In this document: positions 8,120-16,970 of the stretch, piece by piece
How positions within the stretch are numbered: the first letter of the stretch is position 1
Layout of the letters: the number at the start of each line of letters is the position of its first letter
From: SCGC-AAA076-P13 sp963926355
GTDB taxonomy: Bacteria > Pseudomonadota > Gammaproteobacteria > Magnimaribacterales > D2472
Length of the DNA stretch: 64,000 nt
Reading direction: 5' to 3'
NCBI GenBank assembly: GCA_963926355.1
Contig: CAWUWW010000013.1
Coordinates: 1 to 64,000 of the forward strand
Translations under genes and position numbers: made by a program
The notes under the pieces: generated by a model
The model's database searches: none
The model's input: only the letters and a program-made list of their open reading frames with translations
What the model was told of the DNA's origin: nothing

Positions 8120-8917
8120 TTGAAGGACTTAGGTAAGTTATCTTTCTCGAAGGAAGTTGCTGAAACTCTAGGATTGGAATCAGCGATTATTCTAGAGCTA
8201 TATAAAACAAATAAAATTTCTAACTCTAGGTCTATTGATGACTTACTTGAATCTATAAGGAATGAAGCATCATTTCTTCCCCATCCTGCAATTGAAGAAA
8301 GTCTTCAAAAACTTATAAAATACAAATTTATAAATATTACTAATAATAATGCTGCATCTACTTACAGCATTAGGCTGCCCACTAAAAGTAATTTTGAAAG
8401 AGCTAAAATTGATAATAAGTGGGAGCCATCTCAAGAAGCAGTTGATATCTTGAATATGAGTGACGTTTCAAATGAATTTTATGAGAGAAAATTAGTAGAA
8501 TTTAGACTTTACTGGATTGAAAGAGGTCAAGAAAGAAACAATTGGAACAGCACATATATAGACTATATAAGAAGAGAATGGGCTAAGGAAAGGAGTTCTA
8601 ATAAAGGTCTCCCTTTCACCATTAATAATGAATGGATTCCTAGTAATGATGTTTTTGATATATTAGAGTTATCTGAAATAACTAAAGATTCTGCCTCAAA
8701 ATATTTAAGAGAGTTTATACTGTATTGGGAAGAAAATGGTTCCGCTTTTACTACATGGAATTCAAAATTTATTGAGCATGTAAAACGAAGGCATTTAGGA
8801 GACCAAAGTATTAATAATGAAGAAAGTAAAAAACATTCTGAACCCGGAAAGTTTACAAAAGACTTTGCAGAAAGAAAAAGTGACACCTCTTGGGCATCAG
8901 AAATCAACCTCGACTAA
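8120..8917 (+). CDS. Protein with two tandem DnaT-type DNA-binding domains
   Basis: 265 aa. Residues about 100-156 and 171-226 are two copies of one module with the pattern W-x-P-(x)n-L-(x)n-L-x-EF-x-L/I-YW-x-(E/R)-x-G-(x)n-W-N-S-x-(Y/F)-I, ending in a basic stretch (RREW, VKRRH). This is the pattern of the DnaT C-terminal domain, the single-stranded-DNA-binding part of the E. coli primosomal protein. Residues 6-86 look like a helical, winged-helix-type N-terminal region. The start is TTG 8120-8122, about ten bases after AGGAGAGGAA. With the lambda-P-like gene next to it, a role in replicative helicase loading or replication restart is inferred. Two copies in one chain differ from E. coli DnaT. 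Confidence 0.72.
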   Translation: MKDLGKLSFSKEVAETLGLESAIILELYKTNKISNSRSIDDLLESIRNEASFLPHPAIEESLQKLIKYKFINITNNNAASTYSIRLPTKSNFERAKIDNKWEPSQEAVDILNMSDVSNEFYERKLVEFRLYWIERGQERNNWNSTYIDYIRREWAKERSSNKGLPFTINNEWIPSNDVFDILELSEITKDSASKYLREFILYWEENGSAFTTWNSKFIEHVKRRHLGDQSINNEESKKHSEPGKFTKDFAERKSDTSWASEINLD

Positions 8918-9461
8918 AGTAGATTTTATAGAATCTATTGATAGTCTTTTTCTTAAACTTGAACTTGCATATCACTTTCAGTTTTATAAAGTTTTTGGAT
9001 CAGATGAAAGGCTTAATGAAGGTAAAAAACTCTGGGCTACAAGTCTAAAAAACTTTTCTCCAAAGACAATTCTGGAAGCAATAGAAAGTGTAGTTGGCTC
9101 TCAGTCATATCTGCCTACCCTGACAGATATTATCAAGGCTTGTTCAGAGATAGAAGGAGAAGATGGCTTTCCCTCTGTAGAAGAGGCTTATATTGAGGCA
9201 AGAAAATCTTACGCCCCAAGAGAGAAAATGAACTGGACTCATCCTATAGTATATTTTTCAGGTAAAAAGATTGGATGGAATCTTTTGAGTGATAAGGAAA
9301 GTAAAGAGTTATTTTTTGCATTTAAAAAGGTATATCTAAAATTTAAAGACCATGCAATAAAAGGTCATGATTTCAAAATAAAAATTAAAGAAGGGTTTGA
9401 AGACCTAACTCCCTTTAATAAAAAACTATTTGATGAGCTAAGAAAAAAACATAACGTCTAA
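8880..9461 (+). CDS. Lambda P-like replication protein (putative helicase loader)
   Basis: 193 aa from GTG 8880. Layout resembles the phage lambda replication protein P family: LFLKLELAYHFQF, a helix with LWATSLKNFSPKTILEAIE, then YLPTLTDIIKACSEIEGEDG (compare lambda P LPSPGQFVAWCREE) and a C-terminal segment with W and HP residues. Lambda P binds DnaB helicase and delivers it to the origin. An ATG at 8817 in the same frame would add 21 residues but overlap the DnaT-like gene by 101 bases, so GTG 8880 (38-base overlap, poor ribosome site) is preferred; the conserved part lies downstream of both. No other phage gene is nearby, so it appears to be a resident gene. Family call from pattern only. 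Confidence 0.6.
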   Translation: MTPLGHQKSTSTKVDFIESIDSLFLKLELAYHFQFYKVFGSDERLNEGKKLWATSLKNFSPKTILEAIESVVGSQSYLPTLTDIIKACSEIEGEDGFPSVEEAYIEARKSYAPREKMNWTHPIVYFSGKKIGWNLLSDKESKELFFAFKKVYLKFKDHAIKGHDFKIKIKEGFEDLTPFNKKLFDELRKKHNV

Positions 9462-9469
9462 AAACTGTC

Positions 9470-9475
9470 TATAAT
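9470..9475 (+). promoter_or_regulatory. Candidate -10 element of the RND efflux operon
   Basis: Perfect TATAAT at 9470-9475, 58 bases before ATG 9533 and just upstream of the palindrome at 9483-9507. A TG dinucleotide lies just upstream (9466-9467), one base off the extended -10 position. No good -35 is seen. A regulator on the palindrome would cover the start point of this promoter. Confidence 0.45.
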
Positions 9476-9482
9476 ATGAAAG

Positions 9483-9507
9483 TTAATGTTAGCACTGCCA
9501 ACATTAA
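9483..9507. promoter_or_regulatory. 25-base near-perfect palindrome, candidate operator of the RND efflux operon
   Basis: Left arm TTAATGTTAGCA (9483-9494), centre C9495, right arm TGCCAACATTAA (9496-9507): 11 of 12 pairs match. The core is shared with the perfect palindrome at 53139-53163 (arms TAATGTTAGCA with TGC-T/C-AACATTA). It lies 25 bases before ATG 9533 and just downstream of TATAAT, a repressor-like position. The size and symmetry suit a dimeric helix-turn-helix repressor such as the TetR family, but no regulator gene is adjacent. Confidence 0.65.
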
Positions 9508-9532
9508 TTAAAAAATAAGCGAGCATATATAC

Positions 9533-10402
9533 ATGACAAAAAACATTAGAATATCTTTATACATTTTAATTCCAACTATCTTTTGGATGCTTTCAGGCCT
9601 CTTTGTTACAGAAAAAAAAGAGACGGTCATGGAAACTAAGAAGTTATTCACAGTTGGTACGATAGTTAGTAAAGCTGTTGAATTTCAACCATTGATAAAA
9701 TTAAAAGCTACTACAGAGTCAGAGGCAAGGGTAAATGTGAAAGCTAAAACCTCTGGAGAGGTTGTGAGGATTGGTGCAACACAAGGTCAGTTCATAGACA
9801 AAGATTCAATACTATGCAGCTTAGGAGTGGTTGAGTTAAACAGAACAGAAGTTAAGGCTCCTTTTGCTGGCTATATAGAGCAAATTGTAAAACCTGGAAA
9901 TTATCTAGAAAGAGGTCAGGTTTGTGCAACGATTATTCAACTTAATCCAATTACCTTTATGGCAGAAGTTCCTGAGTTTAAGATTAATAAAGTTAAGAAT
10001 GGGCAAGGTGTTATTCTTAAATTAGTAACAGGGGAAGAGGTTGAAGGCAGGCTAACGTTTGTTTCTAAAAGTGCCTCTCCATCAACAAGAACGTTTAAAG
10101 TAGAATCTCAAGTAAGAAACCCTGATGGCTTTATTAGAGATGGTTTAACTGCTGATATGACTATTAAGATAGACAAAGTATTGGCTCATAAAATTTCACC
10201 ATCAATTTTATTGCTTAGTGATGAGGGTAAATTAGGAATAAGGTCTGTTAAAGAAGGTCTTGTCCAATTTAATGAAATTATTATTCTTGAAGATTCAGCA
10301 GATGGTTTATGGGTTGTTGGAATACCAGAGGTTATTGAGACTATTATTCAAGGTCAAGGCTTTGTAGAAAATGGTCAAAAAGTTTTGATAAATAGCTTAT
10401 GA
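9533..10402 (+). CDS. RND efflux periplasmic adaptor (membrane fusion protein)
   Basis: Periplasmic adaptor that links an inner-membrane RND pump to an outer-membrane channel. 289 aa, short for the family (usually 350-400). One N-terminal hydrophobic anchor (residues about 6-27) is followed by a lipoyl-like hairpin region (VNVKAKTSGEVVRIGATQGQ and VKAPFAGYIEQIVKPGNYL) with almost no coiled-coil hairpin between its halves, then beta-barrel and membrane-proximal parts. It overlaps the pump gene by 4 bases. No outer-membrane TolC partner is encoded here. The palindrome in front is its likely control site. Confidence 0.88.
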   Translation: MTKNIRISLYILIPTIFWMLSGLFVTEKKETVMETKKLFTVGTIVSKAVEFQPLIKLKATTESEARVNVKAKTSGEVVRIGATQGQFIDKDSILCSLGVVELNRTEVKAPFAGYIEQIVKPGNYLERGQVCATIIQLNPITFMAEVPEFKINKVKNGQGVILKLVTGEEVEGRLTFVSKSASPSTRTFKVESQVRNPDGFIRDGLTADMTIKIDKVLAHKISPSILLLSDEGKLGIRSVKEGLVQFNEIIILEDSADGLWVVGIPEVIETIIQGQGFVENGQKVLINSL

Positions 10403-13400
10403 TTAGAATCGTGGACTTTGCCCTATCAAAGGCAAAAACAACTCTAATGATAGCCTTTATGGTGCTGATTGCTGGCTCATATGCTAGACAAGAAATTCAA
10501 GTTGCAGCAAGCCCAAATGTTCAACTGCCATTTGTTTCTGTGTCTGTCTTTTTAGATGGCGCTTCTCCCAGTGACACTTCTAGATTGATAGCTCGACCAT
10601 TAGAAAATAGATTACAAACAATTACAGGTGTTAAAAATATTAGCTCTAACAGCTCACTAAGTTATACAAGAGTTTTTTTAGAGTTTGAAGTTGGCTATGA
10701 CATGGACAGAGCACTTGTTGATATTAAACAGGGAGTAGAAGAAACAAAGTATGAGCTTCCCTCTGAGGCTGAAGATCCTCAAATATCAGAATATTCTGAA
10801 GCAAGCTTTCCTGTAATGAATATAAGCATTGTTGGAAGTAGCTCAGTAAGACAAAAAGTTTTCTATGCCAAAGAATTGAAAGATAGTATTGAAGCTTTAG
10901 AAGAAATTCTTCAAGCAGATCTTGTTGGAGCTCCAGAAGAAGTTCTGGAGGGTGTTATTAATAAATCTAAGATGGAGTCATATGAAGTAACTCTCTCTGA
11001 TATTTATTATTCTGTTTCAAATAATAATTTAATAATTCCTGGTGGAACTCAAGATACAGGTAAAGGGAGCTTTAATATAGAAGTTCCAAGTATTATTGAG
11101 ACAGCTCAAGATGTTTACTCTATTCCAATTAAGGTCACCAAAGATGCGATTGTTACACTTGGTGATATCGCTGATATCAAACGAACTTTTAAAGACTTTT
11201 CTTCCTATGCAAGGGTTAATGGTGAAGATGCTGTGACCTTAGAGCTTGTTTTAAGAGAAAGTGCCAATGCTATAAATGCATCAAAGAAGGTTTACGCTAT
11301 TCTTGAAGAGTTTGAAAGCTCTCTTCCTGACAATCTCAGAATTATAATTACTGATGATGACACTGTTTACTCAACTGAAATGGTCCAAGAGCTCAACGGA
11401 AATATAATAGCAGCAGTTATTTTAATAATGGTATTAGTAATAGCTAGCATGGGGGTAAGGGTTTCAATGCTTGTTGGACTATCAATCCCTTTCTGTTTTC
11501 TTTTAACTTACTTAATTCTTTATAGCCTAGACATGGAAGTAAATTTCCTAGTAATGATGGGCTTACTTCTTGGGATGGGTATGTTGATTGATGGAGCTAT
11601 AGTAATAACCGAGTATGCAGATAAAAAAATTGCCGATGGTTTGTCGAGAGCTGAGGGGTATAAATTGGCCTCCAAAAGAATGTTTTATCCCATTCTAGCT
11701 TCAACTGGAACAACAATGGCGGCATTTATTCCAATTATGTTATGGCCGGGGTTTACTGGTCAGTTTATGAGATATCTTCCAATTACTGTCTTTTTTGTTT
11801 TATTGTCTTCACTATTTTATTCATTAATAATAATACCGGTCTTAGGAACTTACTTTGGGCAAAGAACTTCTGCTTTAATCAAAGAGGAAGAACGACCTTC
11901 AATTTTTACAAGACTTACTGAAGAATATGGTAGCAGAATTACAAAATTTGTTAAAAACCCTGTTGAAACAATTATTTGTGTAGTCTCTGTCTTAGCTTTG
12001 ATAGTAATGACGTATTCGTATTTTGGGAAAGGGACCGTTTATTTTGCCATTGTTGATCCTGTAAAAGTAAATGTCACAGTGAAAGCCAGAGGAAACTATT
12101 CAGCTCTTGAAACTAAAGAAATTATTGAAGAGGTAGAAGCGCGATACTTAGCTATTGAAGAGCTAAGCAGTACTTATTTAAGGTCAGGTTCTGACTGGTG
12201 GAATTCAGGTTCAGATAAAATTGGTGGTGGTTTTGTAGAGATAGCTCCTCCATCAGAAAGATCTATTACAGGACTTGAGGTTGTGGATCTTATCCAAAAA
12301 TCAACTGAAGATATCCCTGGTATTAAAGTTGATATAGAGGCTGATTTAGGAGGTCCTAGCTTTGACTCTGCTATTCAGCTATCAGTATATGGAAATACAG
12401 AAGAAGAGGTTATTAAAGCTACAGAGGAAATTGAAAGGTACATGAGGAATGAAGTTACGGGATTAAAAAGCATCTTTTCTTCAAGGTCATACCCTTCAGT
12501 TGAATGGAGTGTAGATGTTGATAAGCAGAAAGCTGCCCAGCTTGGGGTCAGTGTTGGAGATGTTGGCGCGCTAGTTCAGATGCTTACTAACGGCTTTAGG
12601 GTTGGAGAATATAGACCTGATGATTCAAGAGATGAGGTTGAAATTAGAGCAAGATTTCCTGAATCTGACAGAACCATTACAGGCATTAAAAACTTAAACG
12701 TCACTACAGTAAAAGGCTTGGTCCCGGTAAGCTCATTTATATCAGTTATACCAAAAGAGAACCGACAAGTTATTAGTAGAAGAAATGGGAAATACTCTCA
12801 AGGAATTAATGCTGGAGTGGTAGATGAGTCTCAAGTTTCTCAAAAGGTTGAAGAGATTAACTCTTGGCTTGAGTCAGCAGATCTAGGAAAAAAAGTTGGT
12901 TACCAATTTAGAGGAATGGCTGAGGAGACTGAAGAGGTAAATCAGTTCATGATTGTTGCTGGAATATCTGCCATTTTTGTAATGCTAATAATGTTATTAA
13001 CTCAGTTTAATAGTTTCTATCAATCATTTATTATTCTTTCGTCGGTAACCATTTCTAGTATTGGCGTGCTTTTAGGTTTGCTAATAACAGGTAAGTCATT
13101 CAGCACAACGATGACTGGTTTGTCTATTGTTACCTTGGCTGGGATTGTGGTTAACAATAATATCGTTCTTATAGATACCTTTAACAAGTTTAAAGAGGAG
13201 TCTCCTCACATTGAAAAATCAATACATATTATTAATACTTGTAAGCAAAGGCTTCGTCCTATATTACTAACATCACTGACAACTATTTTTGGCTTGATGC
13301 CATTAGCTATGGGTATAAGTTTAGATATTATCTCGAGGGAGATTATCTTTGGTAGTAGGATTGTTGACTGGTGGTCAAATTTAGCGACCTCTATAGTATT

Positions 13401-13509
13401 TGGATTAGGCTTTAGTACATTTATAACACTAATCCTTACTCCAGCTCTCTTGGCTCTTCCGTATGCTCTGAAAAATGATTATAAAAAGTTTTTTAATAAA
13501 GCTAATTAA
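10399..13509 (+). CDS. RND-family efflux transporter, inner-membrane pump subunit
   Basis: Proton-driven AcrB/MexF-superfamily exporter, 1036 aa, full length. It shows the RND layout: one N-terminal helix, a large periplasmic loop, six helices (about 335-540), a second loop, six more helices (about 850-1020). The TM4 proton-relay motif reads GMLIDGAIV (394-402): the first Asp of the AcrB D407-D408 pair is D398, the second is replaced by G399. Substrate cannot be told; antibiotic, lipid or solvent export are all possible. It pairs with the adaptor upstream (ATGA overlap); xseB begins 16 bases later. Confidence 0.9.
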   Translation: MIRIVDFALSKAKTTLMIAFMVLIAGSYARQEIQVAASPNVQLPFVSVSVFLDGASPSDTSRLIARPLENRLQTITGVKNISSNSSLSYTRVFLEFEVGYDMDRALVDIKQGVEETKYELPSEAEDPQISEYSEASFPVMNISIVGSSSVRQKVFYAKELKDSIEALEEILQADLVGAPEEVLEGVINKSKMESYEVTLSDIYYSVSNNNLIIPGGTQDTGKGSFNIEVPSIIETAQDVYSIPIKVTKDAIVTLGDIADIKRTFKDFSSYARVNGEDAVTLELVLRESANAINASKKVYAILEEFESSLPDNLRIIITDDDTVYSTEMVQELNGNIIAAVILIMVLVIASMGVRVSMLVGLSIPFCFLLTYLILYSLDMEVNFLVMMGLLLGMGMLIDGAIVITEYADKKIADGLSRAEGYKLASKRMFYPILASTGTTMAAFIPIMLWPGFTGQFMRYLPITVFFVLLSSLFYSLIIIPVLGTYFGQRTSALIKEEERPSIFTRLTEEYGSRITKFVKNPVETIICVVSVLALIVMTYSYFGKGTVYFAIVDPVKVNVTVKARGNYSALETKEIIEEVEARYLAIEELSSTYLRSGSDWWNSGSDKIGGGFVEIAPPSERSITGLEVVDLIQKSTEDIPGIKVDIEADLGGPSFDSAIQLSVYGNTEEEVIKATEEIERYMRNEVTGLKSIFSSRSYPSVEWSVDVDKQKAAQLGVSVGDVGALVQMLTNGFRVGEYRPDDSRDEVEIRARFPESDRTITGIKNLNVTTVKGLVPVSSFISVIPKENRQVISRRNGKYSQGINAGVVDESQVSQKVEEINSWLESADLGKKVGYQFRGMAEETEEVNQFMIVAGISAIFVMLIMLLTQFNSFYQSFIILSSVTISSIGVLLGLLITGKSFSTTMTGLSIVTLAGIVVNNNIVLIDTFNKFKEESPHIEKSIHIINTCKQRLRPILLTSLTTIFGLMPLAMGISLDIISREIIFGSRIVDWWSNLATSIVFGLGFSTFITLILTPALLALPYALKNDYKKFFNKAN

Positions 13510-13525
13510 TAAATTACAATAAAGT

Positions 13526-13750
13526 ATGACCAGCGCAAATAAAAAAATTGATTTCGAATCCTCTTTGAAGCAACTTGAATCTATAGTTTTAAAACTTGAG
13601 GATGAGAATATCAACCTGGAAGACTCAGTTAAATCTTTTGAAGAAGGTATTAACCTTGTTAAGGAATGTCAGAAGCAGCTTGAAGAAGCTGAGCTAAAGG
13701 TAAAGAAACTTCTGGATGATGGTTCTACACAAGAATTAGATAATTCTTGA
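13526..13750 (+). CDS. xseB: Exodeoxyribonuclease VII small subunit
   Basis: Small subunit of the single-strand exonuclease ExoVII; several copies bind one XseA. 74 aa, the usual size. FESSLKQLESIVLKLEDEN and LEDSVKSFEEGINLVKECQ are the conserved coiled-coil segments. It lies 6 bases before ispA and leads xseB-ispA-dxs, as in E. coli and most gammaproteobacteria. xseA is not in the window. Confidence 0.95.
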   Translation: MTSANKKIDFESSLKQLESIVLKLEDENINLEDSVKSFEEGINLVKECQKQLEEAELKVKKLLDDGSTQELDNS

Positions 13751-13756
13751 TAGCTC

Positions 13757-14635
13757 ATGCCTTTAGAATATTTATCTGAAGTTAAAGAGCTTGTAAGAAC
13801 TAAAATATCTCTTGCAATAGAAAATACAAATCTAATTGAAGAATCTATGAGCTATTCTGCATTAAGTAATAGCAAGATGATAAGAGCCGGCTTAATATTT
13901 GCCTCATCCGAAATTAATGCAAACTTAACAAAAAATAGCACTATTACATTAGCCTCATCTGTTGAGTTAATGCACACATACTCTCTTATTCATGACGATC
14001 TTCCCTGTATGGATGATGATAATCTCAGAAGGGGTCAACCTTCTAACCATGTTAAGTATGGCGAAGCAAATGCCGTCCTTGCTGGAGATGCCCTTCAGGC
14101 ACTTGCATATGAAATTATCTGTGATGATGAAGATATGAAATCTGAAGAAAAAGTTAATGCTGTAAAACTACTATCTAATTCTTGTGGTAAAAAAGGGATG
14201 ATATATGGCCAATACTTAGACATATTGCATGAGAATAATTTAGAAAATATTAATCAAGATATCTTAGAAGAAATTCATAATTTAAAAACAGGAAGGCTTA
14301 TAGAGTGCTCTATCATGCTCGGACAAATTGGTGATGATTCAAGTAAAAGAACGCAAGATCTGCTGAAAGAATTTGGTAAAAAAATAGGCTTAGCTTTTCA
14401 GATAACAGATGATATTCTGGATGTGACTGAAAGCGAAGATGTATTAGGGAAAAATAATAATTCAGATATTAAGAATAACAAAGCAACCTACGTTGAGATT
14501 GTTGGACTGGATAATGCGCTAAAAAGAGCTTCTGATTTAACCAATTCAGCTCTCTCTATCTTAGAGAAATCTGACTTGGGCAATAAAGATGCTCTTGTAA
14601 ATCTTGCAAGATATATAATTAAAAGAAGTAACTAG
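13757..14635 (+). CDS. ispA: Farnesyl diphosphate synthase (short-chain polyprenyl synthase)
   Basis: Makes geranyl and farnesyl diphosphate by adding isopentenyl units head to tail, feeding ubiquinone side chains and undecaprenyl carriers. 292 aa. The first aspartate-rich motif DDLPCMDDD is at residues 80-88 and the second DDILD at 218-222, the sites of Mg2+ and diphosphate binding. Position between xseB and dxs is the classic gammaproteobacterial context and supports IspA over a longer-chain synthase. The start ATG 13757 follows xseB by 6 bases. Confidence 0.94.
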   Translation: MPLEYLSEVKELVRTKISLAIENTNLIEESMSYSALSNSKMIRAGLIFASSEINANLTKNSTITLASSVELMHTYSLIHDDLPCMDDDNLRRGQPSNHVKYGEANAVLAGDALQALAYEIICDDEDMKSEEKVNAVKLLSNSCGKKGMIYGQYLDILHENNLENINQDILEEIHNLKTGRLIECSIMLGQIGDDSSKRTQDLLKEFGKKIGLAFQITDDILDVTESEDVLGKNNNSDIKNNKATYVEIVGLDNALKRASDLTNSALSILEKSDLGNKDALVNLARYIIKRSN

Positions 14636-14636
14636 A

Positions 14637-16505
14637 TTGAAAATCTTTAAAAAAATACCTTCGAACAAGCCTGAAACACCTCTTTTAGATAAAGTAAATT
14701 TTCCTTCAGATATTAGATCTTTTTCTATCCCTGAATTAGAAAATCTTTCAAATGAGGTAAGGGAGTTCCTACTCTACTCTGTTGGTCAAAGCGGCGGCCA
14801 TCTAGGTGGTGGTCTTGGAGTGGTTGAGTTAACTGTTGTCCTTCATTACTTATTTAATACTCCTTACGATAATTTAGTTTGGGATGTTGGCCATCAGGCA
14901 TATCCTCATAAGATTCTTACTGGAAGGAAGAATAGTATTGAATCAATAAGGAAGAAGAATGGGTTAGCCCCATTCCCCTCAATTAAGGAAAGTGATTATG
15001 ACGCTTTTGGAGTAGGCCATTCGAGCACATCGATAAGTGCTATCTTGGGAATGGCTATTGCTGCAAAAGAAAATAACCCAGATAAAAAACATGTAGCTGT
15101 AATTGGTGATGGGGCTATAACTGCCGGAATGGCATTTGAAGCCCTTAGCCATAGCGGCCATCTAAAACCAAATATGTTGATTATTTTGAATGATAATGAC
15201 ATGTCTATATCTGAAAATATTGGCGGACTTTCAAACTACTTTTCAAGAATTTGGGCTTCCAAGCTATACAAGGGAATTAAGAGCAGTGGAGCAAGTTTTC
15301 TCAAACCACTTCCTCAAGCCTATCACTTAGTGAGGAAAGTTGAGACACAAATGAAGGCAATGGTAGCTCCTGGAATAATTTTTGAAGAACTTGGTTTAAA
15401 TTATATTGGTCCAATTGACGGTCATAATATACATGAGATGATTGATGTAATCGGAAATCTTAAGGATTTTGATGGTCCTCAATTCCTCCATATTATTACA
15501 AAAAAAGGTGCCGGGCTTGATGCTGCTGAAGAAGACAGGATTGAATTTCATGCAATTGGAAAAATAAATGCCATTAAGTCTTCATCTGTATCTGGACCAA
15601 AATATCAAGATATATTCAGCGACTGGATTATAGATATGGCAACTAAAGATAAAAATCTTATAGCTATAACACCAGCTATGAGAGAGGGCTCTGGTCTCGT
15701 TAAGTTTAGTAGAAAATTTCCAGATAGATATTTCGACGTTGCAATTGCTGAGCAGCATTCTGTAACTTTTGCAGCAGGACTAGCGTTAGAAGGAAAAAAG
15801 CCAGTCGTGGCAATATACTCAACATTCCTTCAAAGAGCATACGATCAACTTATTCATGATGTAGCCGTTCAAAATCTAGATATTACTTTTGCCCTAGATA
15901 GAGCAGGTCTTGTCGGAGAGGATGGCCCTACTCATTCAGGTAATTATGATATTTCTTACTTAAGATGCATTCCAAATATAATATTAATGACGCCTTCTGA
16001 TGAAGATGAAACAAGAAAACTTTTATCAACTGCCTATGAATTCAAGGGCCCTGCTGCAGTAAGATATCCTAGAGGGCTAGGTCCTAATGTCATGGTAGAT
16101 CCAAGCCTACTAAGTATAGATATTGGTAAAGCTAGAGTTATTAGGAGAGGTGGAAATGAAGTTATTTTCTTAAATTTTGGCTCACTTCTACATGAAGCTA
16201 AAGTTGTTAGTGAGAAATTAAACTTAACTCTTATAGATATGCGTTTTGTTAAGCCGCTTGATAAAGAGGTTCTTAGGGATTATCTAAATAATGCAACTAT
16301 GTTTATTTCTCTTGAAGATGGCTCTATTGCCGGAGGTGCCGGAAGTGCTGTTCAAGAGTTTTGTTCTGAAGAAAATATTTTAATTAAGTCTAAGTTATTT
16401 GGTATACCTGATAAATTTATTGAGCATTCAACTCGGGATGAAATGATTAAAGAATGTGGTCTTGATTCTGCTTCTTTAGAAGATATTATAAAGAGCTATT
16501 GTTAA
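14637..16505 (+). CDS. dxs: 1-deoxy-D-xylulose-5-phosphate synthase
   Basis: Thiamine-diphosphate enzyme that condenses pyruvate and glyceraldehyde 3-phosphate, the entry step of the MEP isoprenoid pathway. 622 aa, normal length (E. coli 620). GDGAITAGMAFEALSHSGH begins at residue 157 (ThDP/Mg site), NDNDMSISENIG follows, and E372 in VAIAEQHSVTFAAG is the catalytic Glu; QAYPHKILTGR is also conserved. Start is TTG 14637, one base after the ispA stop; no ATG fits the expected N-terminus. Its last 30 bases overlap the convergent pgpA gene. Confidence 0.96.
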   Translation: MKIFKKIPSNKPETPLLDKVNFPSDIRSFSIPELENLSNEVREFLLYSVGQSGGHLGGGLGVVELTVVLHYLFNTPYDNLVWDVGHQAYPHKILTGRKNSIESIRKKNGLAPFPSIKESDYDAFGVGHSSTSISAILGMAIAAKENNPDKKHVAVIGDGAITAGMAFEALSHSGHLKPNMLIILNDNDMSISENIGGLSNYFSRIWASKLYKGIKSSGASFLKPLPQAYHLVRKVETQMKAMVAPGIIFEELGLNYIGPIDGHNIHEMIDVIGNLKDFDGPQFLHIITKKGAGLDAAEEDRIEFHAIGKINAIKSSSVSGPKYQDIFSDWIIDMATKDKNLIAITPAMREGSGLVKFSRKFPDRYFDVAIAEQHSVTFAAGLALEGKKPVVAIYSTFLQRAYDQLIHDVAVQNLDITFALDRAGLVGEDGPTHSGNYDISYLRCIPNIILMTPSDEDETRKLLSTAYEFKGPAAVRYPRGLGPNVMVDPSLLSIDIGKARVIRRGGNEVIFLNFGSLLHEAKVVSEKLNLTLIDMRFVKPLDKEVLRDYLNNATMFISLEDGSIAGGAGSAVQEFCSEENILIKSKLFGIPDKFIEHSTRDEMIKECGLDSASLEDIIKSYC

Positions 16506-16970
16506 GAAGCCGGCAGCTATTCCAGCAATAAGATCGTCTAAAACAATACCAAAACCATTTTTTATATTTTTATCAATATAGGATATTGGGAAGGGTTTTA
16601 AAATATCAAAGAATCTAAAAAGGATAAATGCAACAATAAAAGAATCCAGGCTAAAAGAAGTAATATCAACAGAAGCATTCATTTTTGAACTTATAAAAAG
16701 AGCAAGCCACATTCCAGCAAACTCATCTATCACAATAGATTTCTGATCTTTTTCAACTAAATTCTTAGTGGCAAAATAGCAAACAATTATCGATACTGTT
16801 ATAACAAGCAGTAAAAAAAATACACTGCTTTGCATTGAAGAACTACAAGCAAGCCATACTCCTAAAGTTACAAAAGAACCCCATGTTCCAGGGCCAAAAG
16901 GTAATTTACCAACACCAAAGAGAGTAGCAATTAAATGAGATGGTTTTTTTAAATTAGGAAAATTATCCAT
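16476..16970 (-). CDS. pgpA: Phosphatidylglycerophosphatase A
   Basis: Inner-membrane phosphatase making phosphatidylglycerol from phosphatidylglycerophosphate. 164 aa. N-terminal LFGVGKLPFGPGTWGSFVTL (residues 17-36) and IDEFAGMWLAL in the middle are PgpA signatures; hydrophobic segments lie at about 30-65, 85-100 and 145-162. It overlaps thiL by 8 bases (thiL-pgpA is a classical pair) and overlaps the end of convergent dxs by 30 bases, an unusually long tail-to-tail overlap of two essential genes. Confidence 0.93.
   Translation of the reverse strand: MDNFPNLKKPSHLIATLFGVGKLPFGPGTWGSFVTLGVWLACSSSMQSSVFFLLLVITVSIIVCYFATKNLVEKDQKSIVIDEFAGMWLALFISSKMNASVDITSFSLDSFIVAFILFRFFDILKPFPISYIDKNIKNGFGIVLDDLIAGIAAGFLTIALYNIF

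Noticed and set aside
8120..9461. Prophage remnant
   Set aside because: Only two replication-type genes are present and neighbours are housekeeping on both sides; no integrase, structural gene or att repeat was seen.
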